A stretch of 64,000 nt of DNA from Pedobacter steynii (GTDB lineage Bacteria > Bacteroidota > Bacteroidia > Sphingobacteriales > Sphingobacteriaceae). The notes below the pieces were generated by a model that saw only the letters and a list, made by a program, of their open reading frames with translations, searched no databases and was not told the origin of the DNA. Position numbers and translations under genes: made by a program. Every line of letters begins with the position of its first letter. Within the stretch, counting starts at the first letter, position 1. This document shows positions 17,243 to 26,403 of this stretch, in pieces. The stretch is taken from assembly GCF_001721645.1 (NCBI RefSeq), contig NZ_CP017141.1, forward strand, positions 930,001 to 994,000. Direction: 5' to 3'.

Positions 17243-18996
17243 CTCTTCCTCTTTCCTTTTAACAGCATATCCATTGCATGGTCAAGTGTTCCCGCCCTTA
17301 ACACCTCTCCAGAGTTCACAAAAAAGATTTCATCTGCATTCTCAATGGTATTCAGACGGTGGGCAATAATAACCAGTGTCGTATCTTTAGACAGCTTTTT
17401 TAAGATCTTGCCCAGCAATTGTTCGGTGATGGTATCAATGTTTGCAGTAGCCTCGTCCAGAATTAACAGGTCAGGATTACGCAGCACCGCCCTCATAAAA
17501 GCAATCAGCTGCTTTTGCCCAAGACTGATGTTATCGGACCCGGAGGTAACAGGAGTCTCCAGTCCCTGGTCAAATATGGCCAGCAAGGCTTCCAGATTTG
17601 CGGCTTTGATCACTTCCTCCAGTTGTCCGTTCGAGTAATCTTTATATTTGCTATTGCCATACAGGATGTTGTCTTTCACTGTTCCACTAAACAGAAAAGG
17701 CTCCTGTAAAATAAATCCGATTTTACGGCTTCGTTCTTCATCTGTATAAGAACGAATATCCTTGCCGCTAAGCAGGACGGTTCCTTCAGTGGCATCATAC
17801 AATCTGGCAATCAGCGATGCAGTAGTTGTTTTACCGCCTCCGGTAGGGCCGATCAGGGCGTATGTTTTTCCCTTTTCCAGGCTAAAGTTTATGTGGTGAA
17901 GGATTTCATGTCCGGCAGTATAAGAGAAATGAACATTCCTGAATTCCAGCAGTGAGGCAGAACTCACTGCAGTTTCATTTACCTGCTGCAAATCATTTTT
18001 CATGGAAAGAATCTGAGAAATCCTATCCCAGCCCGCCATGGCAACCTGAAAGTTAGCCCATAATGCCGCCAGTTGCCTTAAAGGGTTATAAAAATTAGTC
18101 GCATAAGAAAGGTAACTCACCAGTAAACCAATGGTAAATTCACCGGTAGAGATCAGGTAAATTCCGTACAGCAATACGATCAATTGTGCCATACTGGAAA
18201 GCAACCCATAGACCGGCATCAAAATATTATTGGCCAACCCAGCTGCAATCGCCGTCCGGTAATTCTGTTTATTAGCGCCCTCAAACCTTTTTCTAAAATA
18301 GTCTCTGCGGTTAAAAGCAATGATGACTTTGAAATTGTTCAGACTTTCCTGAATCTCGGCGCTCATCCCTCCCACACTTTTTAAATTTGCGGCATTTCTC
18401 CTTTTTACCCACGGAGAAACCACTGCCGTGAAGATCAGGATCAGCAAGGCGGGTCCAAGTGCAGCGGCTCCAAGCTTAATATTGATGAGCAGCAGGAAAA
18501 TTCCGGCCCCCGTCATCGTGACAATACTGCCAATAAACTGCATCAGCGACTGAGAAAAAAACTGATTAATTTTATCGGTATCGTTATTCACCCTCGAAAT
18601 CAGATCGCCAGCCTTATTCTCATTAAAAAAAGCAACAGGAAGCTCCTGTAACTTGTTAAAAACAGCATTCCTTAGCGTATAAAGCATACGTTGTCCCACA
18701 CCGCCCATCAGTTTTGTCTGCAGGTATCCGGTACAAAAAGCAGTCAGGTACATGCCAAACAGAATTCCGGTAAACAACAATACGCCATCATATTTTCCGG
18801 TACGTACATAGGTATCAATGGTATGACCTATTAACAATGGTCCCAACAACAACAAGGCAGAATTCAACAGAATAATGCATACGGCAATCCATAAGTTTTT
18901 CCGCTCATTGCTGATCAACGCAATCAGTTTCTTTAAGGCCTGATACGTAGATTGCTTTTCCTGCGGGGTGGTGCCCTGGTTAAGATTGTAATTCAT
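17239..18996 (-). CDS. ABC exporter half-transporter, subunit with consensus catalytic residues
   Basis: This is a 585-residue fusion of a six-helix membrane domain and an ATPase domain, of the MdlB/BmrD/TM288 type. Counting from the start at 18996, Walker A is GPTGGGKT (383-390), Walker B is LILDEAT (511-517) with the catalytic Glu intact, and the switch His is in IAHR (546). The signature motif is ISLGQ instead of LSGGQ. I chose MNYNLNQ at 18996 because the upstream ATG at 19035 lies inside the previous gene; the remaining overlap is 17 bases. It pairs with the gene upstream as a heterodimeric exporter in the inner membrane. Substrate unknown (drug or lipid-like). Confidence 0.9.
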   Translation of the reverse strand: MNYNLNQGTTPQEKQSTYQALKKLIALISNERKNLWIAVCIILLNSALLLLGPLLIGHTIDTYVRTGKYDGVLLFTGILFGMYLTAFCTGYLQTKLMGGVGQRMLYTLRNAVFNKLQELPVAFFNENKAGDLISRVNNDTDKINQFFSQSLMQFIGSIVTMTGAGIFLLLINIKLGAAALGPALLILIFTAVVSPWVKRRNAANLKSVGGMSAEIQESLNNFKVIIAFNRRDYFRKRFEGANKQNYRTAIAAGLANNILMPVYGLLSSMAQLIVLLYGIYLISTGEFTIGLLVSYLSYATNFYNPLRQLAALWANFQVAMAGWDRISQILSMKNDLQQVNETAVSSASLLEFRNVHFSYTAGHEILHHINFSLEKGKTYALIGPTGGGKTTTASLIARLYDATEGTVLLSGKDIRSYTDEERSRKIGFILQEPFLFSGTVKDNILYGNSKYKDYSNGQLEEVIKAANLEALLAIFDQGLETPVTSGSDNISLGQKQLIAFMRAVLRNPDLLILDEATANIDTITEQLLGKILKKLSKDTTLVIIAHRLNTIENADEIFFVNSGEVLRAGTLDHAMDMLLKGKRKS

Positions 18997-20716
18997 AATT
19001 GCTGGTACTCTGTTGTGAATTGTAAATCTGAACATATTCAGGACTGCTTTTCATCAGTTCTGTATGGGTCCCCTGAGCAACGATCTCCCCCTGCATCAAT
19101 ACGATCACTTTATCGTAATGTGCTACGGAGACGATCTTTTGCGTCACAGAAAGTAAGGTGATGCCCGGATAATTTCGCTGCACATTTTCCAGGATTCTTT
19201 TTTCAGTATTGTGGTCTACACGGGAAGTAAAATCATCCAGCAGTAATACTTTAGGGTTTACTGCCAGGGCCCTTGCCAGCATGATGCGCTGTTTTTGTCC
19301 GCCTGAAAGATTGGATCCACGTTCGGAAACAATGGTATTCAGCTGATCGGGGAGTCCGGAGATAAAATCATTCAGCTCAGCAGTCTCAATGGCTTTTGCC
19401 AGAGATTGATCGGTAACCGTATCACTAAATGCAATATTTTCCCTGATGCTCATGTTAAAGATAATGCTATCCTGAAAAACAAAGCCCACCTGCTGATGAA
19501 AAGCTTCCTGGTTATAATCGGTAATAGGATGTCCATCAAATAATACGGCTCCCGACTCCGGATGAATGAGTCCCGTGAGGATATAAAGCAATTGTGATTT
19601 TCCTGCTGCCGTAGGGCCAATAATAGCGGTCTTAGAACCCGCTTTTAAAGAGAAGGAAATATTTTTCAGCGCAGGCTTCTGTTGATAAGATATGGAAACC
19701 TCTTTCATTTCCACATCGCCCTTTAACAGGCTACTGATCGTTCCCTCAGCAGGAGTTTCAGCAATGTTTAACACACCTTCTATTCTTTGATAAGAGGTGG
19801 TGGCCTGAGCAATCACATTGCTCATAAAACCGATCACCAGAATGGGAAATATCAATAAACTCAGGTAACTGTTAAAAGCGGCAAATTCACCCAGTGTCAT
19901 TGTTCCCTGAATCACGAAATGCCCCCCTAAAGCAAGAATCGTTAATCCCGCCATATTGGCCACAAAAATAATCAGTGGAATCAGTCCGGCAAATAACCTG
20001 AGAATAGATAAACCAAGATCCCTCGCCTGTGTATTCGCAGACAAAAATTTATCATACTCCAGTTGCTGCGAATTGATCACCCGGATTAATGCAGCGCCTA
20101 AAATACTTTCATTGATGACTTTATTCAGCCAATCGATCACTTCTCTGCTCTTTTTAAACAGGGGTTTAACTTTACTCAGCACCAGGTAAAAAGCAGTCCC
20201 GATAATGGGAACAATCGCAATTACCGCCAAAGCCAATCTCCAATTCAGACTAAGTAGCAGGATACTGGCACCTATAATCAGAAATACTGAAGAAGCAATA
20301 GAAACAATCGCCTGTGAGACAAAAGATTTGATGGCATCTACATCTGTGGTCAGGTTGGTCAGCAGTTTGGAAGGATTAGCCTTCTCTATAAAAGCATGAC
20401 TCTGACGGGAAATCTGATCAGAAAGACGGGTTCGCAGATCTCTGGCCACACGCTCTGAAGCATAAGTCTGTACCACACTTTGCAGGTAAGTGAAGACGAA
20501 AATAAAAACAATAGCCAACGCAAAGGTGATAAACACTTCCCGGACCTGAAAAGTCCCGGCAGTATAGGCATCGATACCATTCGCTATAATTTTAGGAAGT
20601 AACAGATTGACCCCATTGCTGAGAAGCGCCAGAAATATCAACAAAAATATCATCCCCCGGTAGGGCCTTAGCAGACTAAAAACACTTGACTTCTTCCCTG
20701 CGGATGTTGCTTTCAT
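18980..20716 (-). CDS. ABC exporter half-transporter, subunit with degenerate catalytic residues
   Basis: This 578-residue membrane-ATPase fusion is of the MdlA/BmrC/TM287 type. Walker A is GPTAAGKS (367-374) and the signature is a consensus LSGGQ (470-474). Walker B ends LLLDDF (491-496), with Asp where the catalytic Glu should be, and the switch residue is Gln526 (VTQ) instead of His. This is the pattern of the degenerate-site subunit in heterodimeric exporters; the matching weakened signature is in the partner. Co-transcribed with the partner (17-base overlap) and preceded 19 bases upstream by a LolC/E-like gene. Confidence 0.92.
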   Translation of the reverse strand: MKATSAGKKSSVFSLLRPYRGMIFLLIFLALLSNGVNLLLPKIIANGIDAYTAGTFQVREVFITFALAIVFIFVFTYLQSVVQTYASERVARDLRTRLSDQISRQSHAFIEKANPSKLLTNLTTDVDAIKSFVSQAIVSIASSVFLIIGASILLLSLNWRLALAVIAIVPIIGTAFYLVLSKVKPLFKKSREVIDWLNKVINESILGAALIRVINSQQLEYDKFLSANTQARDLGLSILRLFAGLIPLIIFVANMAGLTILALGGHFVIQGTMTLGEFAAFNSYLSLLIFPILVIGFMSNVIAQATTSYQRIEGVLNIAETPAEGTISSLLKGDVEMKEVSISYQQKPALKNISFSLKAGSKTAIIGPTAAGKSQLLYILTGLIHPESGAVLFDGHPITDYNQEAFHQQVGFVFQDSIIFNMSIRENIAFSDTVTDQSLAKAIETAELNDFISGLPDQLNTIVSERGSNLSGGQKQRIMLARALAVNPKVLLLDDFTSRVDHNTEKRILENVQRNYPGITLLSVTQKIVSVAHYDKVIVLMQGEIVAQGTHTELMKSSPEYVQIYNSQQSTSNYELQS

Positions 20717-20735
20717 ATACCTAAAGATGAATATA

Positions 20736-21956
20736 TTATTTGAACCTGATCGCTTTGAGCGGAGAAATTTTGCTGACCAGCATAGAAGGCAGGATCAATA
20801 CCACAAAACAGATCAGTACCGTACAAACGTTTAACAGCAACACTTCTGAAAAATGAATTTCTATAGGTACATAGGATAAATAATAATTACCCTGATCCAG
20901 CTTAAACAGATGCGTATACTTTTGCATGAAGCCTAAACCAAGTCCCAGAATATTTCCTAATAACAGGCCGATGCCGACCAGATAGATGGCATTGTACAGG
21001 AAAATTTTCATCACGCTGTAATCCGTCATCCCAAAAGCTTTCAGCATACCAATCATATTGGTCCTCTCCAGAATCATTATCAGGAGTGCAGTAATCATAT
21101 TGATTACCCCAACAATCATCATTAAGATCAGCAACACTCTTGTATTTACATCCAGCAGTGATAACCAGGTAAAGATGGCAGGAAAAAACTCAGAAACCGA
21201 TTCCGACCGGAGGTTCACTTCCAGGTTAGAATAGATATCCTTGGCAACCAGTTTCAGCTTGGAGAAGTCTTTGATTCGGACCTCTATTCCCCCGATTTCA
21301 TTCGGAGACCAGTTGTTTAACCTCCGGATCACATTCAGATCCCCCAGTACAAATCCTTTATCGATCTCTTCAACCCCCACACTATAAACCCCTACAATTT
21401 TAAACTTTCGGCTTCGCGGAGGGTTTTGTACGAAATTCATAATAAAAGAATCCCCTGTTTTCAGTTTCAGGCGGTCGGCCGTAAATTGGGAGATCATCAC
21501 CTCCTTCATCGCCTCAGCGCTGTCGGCAAAATTAATCACCCTTCCGCTGATCAGCCGTTCCCGGATATAAGTCCAGTTGAAACTCTTATCTATTCCTTTG
21601 AAATTAATGCCTTCAACTTCATCATTAACGGAGATGATTGCCGGTTTCGTCGCATAGGGTTGAAAATAGACAACATCCTTATTTTTTTTCAGGTTATTTA
21701 TCGTTTCTGCTTCAGGAACAAATGGAGTAAGCTCGAAAGAATTATTCAGGTCAAATTTGAAAATGCGGACATCTCCGATATATCCCCGTACCTTTTCCTG
21801 AATCTCTGTTTTAAATCCATTGATAATGGCGACCGACAAAATCATTACCGCCAAACTCAGCATCACCCCTGCTATCGCAATCCGAACAATCAGCTTGGAA
21901 AAAGTACGTTCAGATTTAATGGCAATCCGCCCTGCTATAAAATATTCTGTATTCAA
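20736..21956 (-). CDS. LolC/LolE-like FtsX-family ABC permease
   Basis: This 406-residue inner-membrane protein starts MNTEYFIAGRIA, has one transmembrane helix near residues 25-48 (IRIA then GVMLSLAVMILSVAI), a large periplasmic MacB-like domain, and three further helices in the C-terminal FtsX domain (including the LLILMMIVGVINMITALLIM stretch). This is the layout of LolC/E, which extract outer-membrane lipoproteins from the inner membrane with the LolD ATPase. No LolD gene is adjacent, which is usual in this phylum. The gene is upstream of the ABC exporter pair in the same direction. Confidence 0.85.
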   Translation of the reverse strand: MNTEYFIAGRIAIKSERTFSKLIVRIAIAGVMLSLAVMILSVAIINGFKTEIQEKVRGYIGDVRIFKFDLNNSFELTPFVPEAETINNLKKNKDVVYFQPYATKPAIISVNDEVEGINFKGIDKSFNWTYIRERLISGRVINFADSAEAMKEVMISQFTADRLKLKTGDSFIMNFVQNPPRSRKFKIVGVYSVGVEEIDKGFVLGDLNVIRRLNNWSPNEIGGIEVRIKDFSKLKLVAKDIYSNLEVNLRSESVSEFFPAIFTWLSLLDVNTRVLLILMMIVGVINMITALLIMILERTNMIGMLKAFGMTDYSVMKIFLYNAIYLVGIGLLLGNILGLGLGFMQKYTHLFKLDQGNYYLSYVPIEIHFSEVLLLNVCTVLICFVVLILPSMLVSKISPLKAIRFK

Positions 21957-22037
21957 TCTTTTGCTATAAATGGTAACTTAGCAAAAATGCTCAATTGATT
22001 TTGATTTAAAGTTATAATTATAAAAAAAGGTTCCTTA

Positions 22038-23309
22038 ATGAGACAATCACTTACCTATATCTTACAGGCTGCATTGCTGACACTTGGACTTCAGGCCTGC
22101 GCCTCGAGCAATCCGGTTAAAACTCAAGCCACTGTGAGCAGTACTCCGCTAAAAGATACCCTTTCCCGAAAAGTGAAAGAAACTGTAATCCGGACGGGAG
22201 CAGAACAAACAGAAAAGTACCTGCCTTACCTGAAAGGGAAGCGTATAGGAATGGTAGTCAATCCCACCTCCGTAATCGGAAAAGAAACTTCTGTAGACAG
22301 TTTGTTGGAACTGGGTGTAAATATTGTAAAGATCTTCGGTCCGGAGCATGGATTTCGGGGAGATGCCAGTGCGGGCATCCATGTTAACGATGCCGTTGAC
22401 ACAAAAACAGGAATCAAAGCAGTTTCCCTTTATGGAAAACACTCTACTCCTACCAAAGAAGACCTCTCTGATGTAGACCTGATGATCTTTGACATTCAGG
22501 ATGTCGGCGTTCGTTTTTACACCTATATCAATACACTTCAACATGTGATGGAGGCTTGTGCCGCAGAAAACAAAGAAGTGTTGATCCTGGACCGTCCGAA
22601 CCCCAATGGTTTCTACATTGATGGCCCGATTCTGGATCCGAAACTGGTTTCGGGAATAGGCCTGCAGGCGATCCCTATCGTGCATGGACTAACTGTTGGA
22701 GAATATGCGCAGATGCTCAACGGAGAAGGTTGGTTAAAGAACAAGCTCAAATGCAAAATCAAGATCATCACAGTAGAGAACTATAACCATGATCTTCCAT
22801 ACGATCTTCCGGTGAAACCTTCGCCGAACCTGAATACCCAGCAATCGATCCTGCTTTACCCAACATTATGCCTGTTTGAAGGAACTTACCTGAGTCAGGG
22901 GCGTGGTACGCTATTTCCCTTTACAGTTTTGGGTGCCCCGGCATTAAAAGGGAAATACGATTTCAGCTTTACTCCTAAAAGCATTAAAGGAATGGCTGAA
23001 ACCCCATTGCATCAGAATAAAGCCTGCTATGGAATGGACTTAAGAGATTACGACCTTTCAAAAATCCGCAGGGACAAAGCCTTAAATTTAAACTGGCTGA
23101 TAGCATTGTACAATGCTTATCCCAATAAAGCAGATTTCTTCAACACTAAACTCAGCACACAAATGGGTAATTTTGATAAGCTTGCCGGAGATTATAGCCT
23201 GAAACAACAGATCATCTCCGGAAAGTCGGAACAGGAAATCCGTGCCAGCTGGGAACCTGGACTAACAAAGTATAAAACAATGCGTCAGAAATACTTGTTG
23301 TATCCTTAA
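22038..23309 (+). CDS. namZ: NamZ-type exo-beta-N-acetylmuramidase (DUF1343, GH171)
   Basis: This 423-residue predicted lipoprotein has a signal ending LGLQAC (Cys21). DUF1343 motifs are visible: KGKRIGMVVNPTSVI, IFGPEHGFRGDASAG, DLMIFDIQDVGVRFYTYI and LDRPNPNG. The Bacillus and Tannerella NamZ enzymes release terminal N-acetylmuramic acid from peptidoglycan fragments, and Glu in PEHGFRG is in the conserved active-site block. It probably acts in the periplasm in cell-wall recycling. It stands at the start of a short plus-strand unit with the small gene that follows. The gene symbol is given by family similarity. Confidence 0.85.
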   Translation: MRQSLTYILQAALLTLGLQACASSNPVKTQATVSSTPLKDTLSRKVKETVIRTGAEQTEKYLPYLKGKRIGMVVNPTSVIGKETSVDSLLELGVNIVKIFGPEHGFRGDASAGIHVNDAVDTKTGIKAVSLYGKHSTPTKEDLSDVDLMIFDIQDVGVRFYTYINTLQHVMEACAAENKEVLILDRPNPNGFYIDGPILDPKLVSGIGLQAIPIVHGLTVGEYAQMLNGEGWLKNKLKCKIKIITVENYNHDLPYDLPVKPSPNLNTQQSILLYPTLCLFEGTYLSQGRGTLFPFTVLGAPALKGKYDFSFTPKSIKGMAETPLHQNKACYGMDLRDYDLSKIRRDKALNLNWLIALYNAYPNKADFFNTKLSTQMGNFDKLAGDYSLKQQIISGKSEQEIRASWEPGLTKYKTMRQKYLLYP

Positions 23310-23319
23310 AAAGGATCTT

Positions 23320-23532
23320 ATGAACAGCGAGCCCAAAAAGAAAAATGAAAAACCTGGCAGCAATTATCTGGAGGAAGTTCCTAAAGACAAAGTTCCTGCC
23401 GGAGACAAAGCAGTAAAGAAACCGGAAGATAAAGACTACCGTAAAGAAGAAGCCAGCTTTAAGAATCCGGCGAAAAAGAGGGAGCAGGAAGAACAACCTG
23501 TTCATCCGATAAAAAAAGCGCCTAAAGAATAA
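23320..23532 (+). CDS. Small highly charged hypothetical protein
   Basis: This 70-residue protein is made almost entirely of Lys, Glu, Asp and Pro and is predicted to be disordered. There is no signal or recognisable domain. It starts 10 bases after the namZ stop and is followed 4 bases after its stop by a strong terminator hairpin, which supports a real gene read together with namZ. It could be a small nucleic-acid-binding or stress protein, but nothing in the sequence shows that. Confidence 0.6.
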   Translation: MNSEPKKKNEKPGSNYLEEVPKDKVPAGDKAVKKPEDKDYRKEEASFKNPAKKREQEEQPVHPIKKAPKE

Positions 23533-23536
23533 TTAT

Positions 23537-23569
23537 AGCCCTGAAACAATTCAGGGCTTCTTTTTTTTC
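23537..23569. terminator. Intrinsic terminator for namZ and the small gene
   Basis: AGCCCTGAA (23537-23545) and TTCAGGGCT (23550-23558) form a perfect 9-bp stem with a 4-base loop, followed by TCTTTTTTTTC. The T-run doubles as the last Lys codons of the convergent topoisomerase gene. Confidence 0.85.
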
Positions 23570-24609
23570 TGTACAGCTCTTAAGAACGACATCAGTACCT
23601 GTTCGTCATTTTTAATTCCAGCCAGGGTATCTGTCTCTTCTTTTTTTATTCTCTTCAGGTATCCGGTCAGTTCTCCCCGTTCAAAGGATTCGAGTAATAG
23701 CGGATATACATAAGCACTCTTGCATACGGCACGCGTATTTCCAAGCCTGGAAGCCACGCAATCCAGTACTTCAACAATGACTTTTTTCCTTGACTTTTCA
23801 TCATCGGCAGCGACAGCACTACAGACCGCCAGTTGTCTCAGTGCTTCCAGGGTTCCTCCCCAGGTCCGGAAATCCTTTGCAGTAAAATCATTTCCGGTGA
23901 TCTCTTTGATATAGTTATTGACCATTCCCGAATCTATGGACTTACGTTCTTCATCTGCAGTATAATATTGAAACAGGTCCTGTCCGGGAATCTCTTTACA
24001 CTTCCTCAGTAATCTGGACAAGGTTTTATCATTGAGACTCAGCTCCTGCTGTACCCCTTTTTTTCCTACAAAGCTCAACGACAAATGATTTCCATTGATC
24101 TTAACATGTTTGTTTCGGAGTGTGCTCAGTCCATAACTTCCATACAGCTGTTTATAAGATTCGTTTCCCACACGGATCAGGGTCTTCTGCATAAATTCCA
24201 CACAGATGGCCAGGACTTTCAATTCATCAAAATTTTTTCGTTTCAGGTCTTTTGCAATTCTCTTCCTCGCACCTGGCAGGGCTTTACCAAAGTCCAGTAG
24301 CCTGAAATACTTACTATCCGAACGCCTGGAGGTCCATTCTGCATGGTAGCGGTATTGCTTCCTTCCCGCAACATCTATTCCCGTGGCCTGCAGATAACCG
24401 TTCTTCTTCGGAGAAATCCAGACCTCTGTCCATGCCGGAGGAAGCACAAGCATCTTGATCCTGTCCAGGTCATTTTCATCCGCTATCGGATTTCCCCGAG
24501 CATCTACATAATGAAACTTTCCAGGCTTACCTTTCCTGTATATCCCAGGCTTGCTGTCCGTTACATATACCAATCCTGTTGATTTGAGCTCTTCCAGTGT
24601 CTCCACCAT
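23551..24609 (-). CDS. DNA topoisomerase IB (poxvirus/bacterial type)
   Basis: This 352-residue protein has the bacterial TopIB layout. The N-terminal domain has GIYRKGKPGKFHYVDARGN and LVLPPAWTEVWISP. The catalytic domain has RKRIAKDLKRKNFDE, an RNKHVKI segment, Arg in DFRTWGG, and Tyr300 in KSAYVYP as the likely nucleophile. It relaxes supercoils by a 3'-phosphotyrosyl intermediate. The Lys-rich C terminus overlaps the terminator of the convergent unit. Length fits the family (about 340-360 residues). The gene is divergent from fmt with a 60-base shared upstream region. Confidence 0.9.
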   Translation of the reverse strand: MVETLEELKSTGLVYVTDSKPGIYRKGKPGKFHYVDARGNPIADENDLDRIKMLVLPPAWTEVWISPKKNGYLQATGIDVAGRKQYRYHAEWTSRRSDSKYFRLLDFGKALPGARKRIAKDLKRKNFDELKVLAICVEFMQKTLIRVGNESYKQLYGSYGLSTLRNKHVKINGNHLSLSFVGKKGVQQELSLNDKTLSRLLRKCKEIPGQDLFQYYTADEERKSIDSGMVNNYIKEITGNDFTAKDFRTWGGTLEALRQLAVCSAVAADDEKSRKKVIVEVLDCVASRLGNTRAVCKSAYVYPLLLESFERGELTGYLKRIKKEETDTLAGIKNDEQVLMSFLRAVQKKKKP

Positions 24610-24669
24610 GTATTTTGAATAAAATATGCGTAAAATTTTTAGTTATTTTGTTATCTAAAACAAAGGACG

Positions 24670-25590
24670 ATGAGATTAGTTTTTATGGGCACCCCCGATT
24701 TTGCAGTAGCTTCTTTAAATGCTTTGGTAGAAGCAGGATTTGATGTAGTTGGCGTCGTTACAGCTGCTGACAAACCTGCTGGAAGAGGACAGAAACTACA
24801 GGAAAGTGCAGTTAAACAATATGCTGTAGCAAAAGGCCTGAAGGTATTGCAACCCCTGAAACTAAAAGATCCGGAGTTTATTGAAGAGTTAAAGGCGTTA
24901 AAGGCAGATTTACAAGTAGTAGTTGCATTCAGGATGTTACCTGAAGTGGTATGGGACATGCCTTCAAAGGGAACAATCAACCTGCATGGCTCGCTCCTTC
25001 CTCAATATCGGGGAGCGGCGCCGATTAACCATGCTATCATTAACGGAGAAAAAGAAAGTGGGGTAACTACCTTTTTCCTGAAACACGAAATAGATACAGG
25101 CGATGTCATCTTCTCTGAACGCGTAACTATCGGCGAAGAAGAAACTGCAGGAGAACTACATGATCAGCTCATGAATGTAGGCGCAGGCCTGTTAGTGAAG
25201 ACCGTAAAGGCTATTGAGGAGGGGAACTACGAAGAACAGCCACAGCCACAACACGAGGAACTGAAACATGCGCCGAAAATATTTAAAGAAAATTGTCAGA
25301 TCGACTGGAATCAGCCGGCAAGGACTATCTATAATATGATCCGCGGGCTCAGTCCCTATCCTACCGCCTTTACCAGGCTCAACGACAAAACACTGAAAGT
25401 ATTCCGCGCAGAACTGGAAGAAAAAGAAACGGGCATATCAGCCGGCGGATTCTTATCCGATGGGAAAACCTTTCTTAAATTCGCGGCAAAAGACGGGTTC
25501 ATCAAGCTGACAGACCTTCAATACGAAGGAAAGAAACGCATGTCTGCAGAAGAATTCCTAAGGGGTTATCGCATTGAGTCTGGCGCTTAA
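24670..25590 (+). CDS. fmt: Methionyl-tRNA formyltransferase
   Basis: This 306-residue enzyme transfers a formyl group from 10-formyl-tetrahydrofolate to initiator Met-tRNA. The N terminus MRLVFMGTPDFAVASL is typical. The catalytic block NLHGSLLPQYRGAAPI has the conserved His, and Asp lies in HEIDTGDV. The C-terminal domain starts after KENCQIDW and contains NMIRGLSPYPTAF. Length matches the family. The start at 24670 is preceded by AAAGGACG, a possible weak ribosome-binding sequence. The 3' end overlaps the convergent aminotransferase gene by 33 bases. Confidence 0.96.
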   Translation: MRLVFMGTPDFAVASLNALVEAGFDVVGVVTAADKPAGRGQKLQESAVKQYAVAKGLKVLQPLKLKDPEFIEELKALKADLQVVVAFRMLPEVVWDMPSKGTINLHGSLLPQYRGAAPINHAIINGEKESGVTTFFLKHEIDTGDVIFSERVTIGEEETAGELHDQLMNVGAGLLVKTVKAIEEGNYEEQPQPQHEELKHAPKIFKENCQIDWNQPARTIYNMIRGLSPYPTAFTRLNDKTLKVFRAELEEKETGISAGGFLSDGKTFLKFAAKDGFIKLTDLQYEGKKRMSAEEFLRGYRIESGA

Positions 25591-26403
25591 ATCTTTGGAG
25601 ATTTCGTTAAAATAACGTTTCCTTCCATAGCCCATCACCCACCTGATCCCGCCGGTTGCATTCGTGATAAACACCTCTTCTGCTTCTTTAAGCACTTCAG
25701 GGTTAATCTGCGCTTCAATAAGCGGGATGTCATTGCTTTTAGCCATATTCATCACCACACTACGCATGACTCCTGCGATGCAGCCTTCGGATAAAGCAGG
25801 GGTATAAATCTGTTTATCGTAGACCACAAACACGTTAGAGCTGATGCTCTCACATAGAAAGCCGTGCTGATTTAAAATGAAGGCTTCATCCAGGTTATGT
25901 TGTTTTTTATACAAACCCGCCATTACAAACAACAAAGAGTTGGTGGTTTTATAATTGGATAATTTGTTAACAGGTTTGGTGAGCTCATCGTAAACATCGA
26001 CAATGAGTCCTTTTTTATTCAGCTCATAAGTACTTTGAGGCAACACCGATGCTTCCAGTACATAGCCGGATTTATTGCTCTCCGGAGTATACAAACCTTC
26101 TCCTTCTCTATAAACAGAAAGACGGAAACGGACATTATCCTTCAGCTTGTTCTTTTTACAGAGCTCCGCTGTTTTCTGCTTCAGAAAGTATTCGTCCATC
26201 AGGTTGCTGCCATCCATCTTCAAAGCCCGCATTCCGGCCCTCAGCCGATCAGCATGCTCTTCCGCAAATTTCAGCTTCCCATTGTTCATACGCATGGACT
26301 CAAACAAGCCATCACCATATCTGAATGCACGGTTCTGCACCCCGAAAACAGGATGATTTGCCGCTATAAACTCATCGTTATGTAAAATGTATTCCTGTTG
26401 CAT
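25558..26403 (-). CDS. PLP-dependent class IV aminotransferase (PabC/IlvE/DAAT family)
   Basis: This 281-residue fold-type IV PLP enzyme shows FRYGDGLFESMRM near the N terminus, the likely Schiff-base Lys in LSNYKTTNSL, CESISSNVFVV and a phosphate-binding TNATGGIRWV. It could be 4-amino-4-deoxychorismate lyase (folate synthesis) or a branched-chain or D-amino-acid aminotransferase; length and the lone context favour the PabC-like group, but the substrate cannot be fixed by eye. The start directly abuts the stop of the RluD-type gene (26404), so the two are an operon. It overlaps fmt convergently. Confidence 0.85.
   Translation of the reverse strand: MQQEYILHNDEFIAANHPVFGVQNRAFRYGDGLFESMRMNNGKLKFAEEHADRLRAGMRALKMDGSNLMDEYFLKQKTAELCKKNKLKDNVRFRLSVYREGEGLYTPESNKSGYVLEASVLPQSTYELNKKGLIVDVYDELTKPVNKLSNYKTTNSLLFVMAGLYKKQHNLDEAFILNQHGFLCESISSNVFVVYDKQIYTPALSEGCIAGVMRSVVMNMAKSNDIPLIEAQINPEVLKEAEEVFITNATGGIRWVMGYGRKRYFNEISKDLSARLNAITP

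Noticed and set aside
18997-19035. Upstream ATG of the second ABC subunit
   Set aside because: It lies inside the preceding gene and adds 13 residues not expected in the family.
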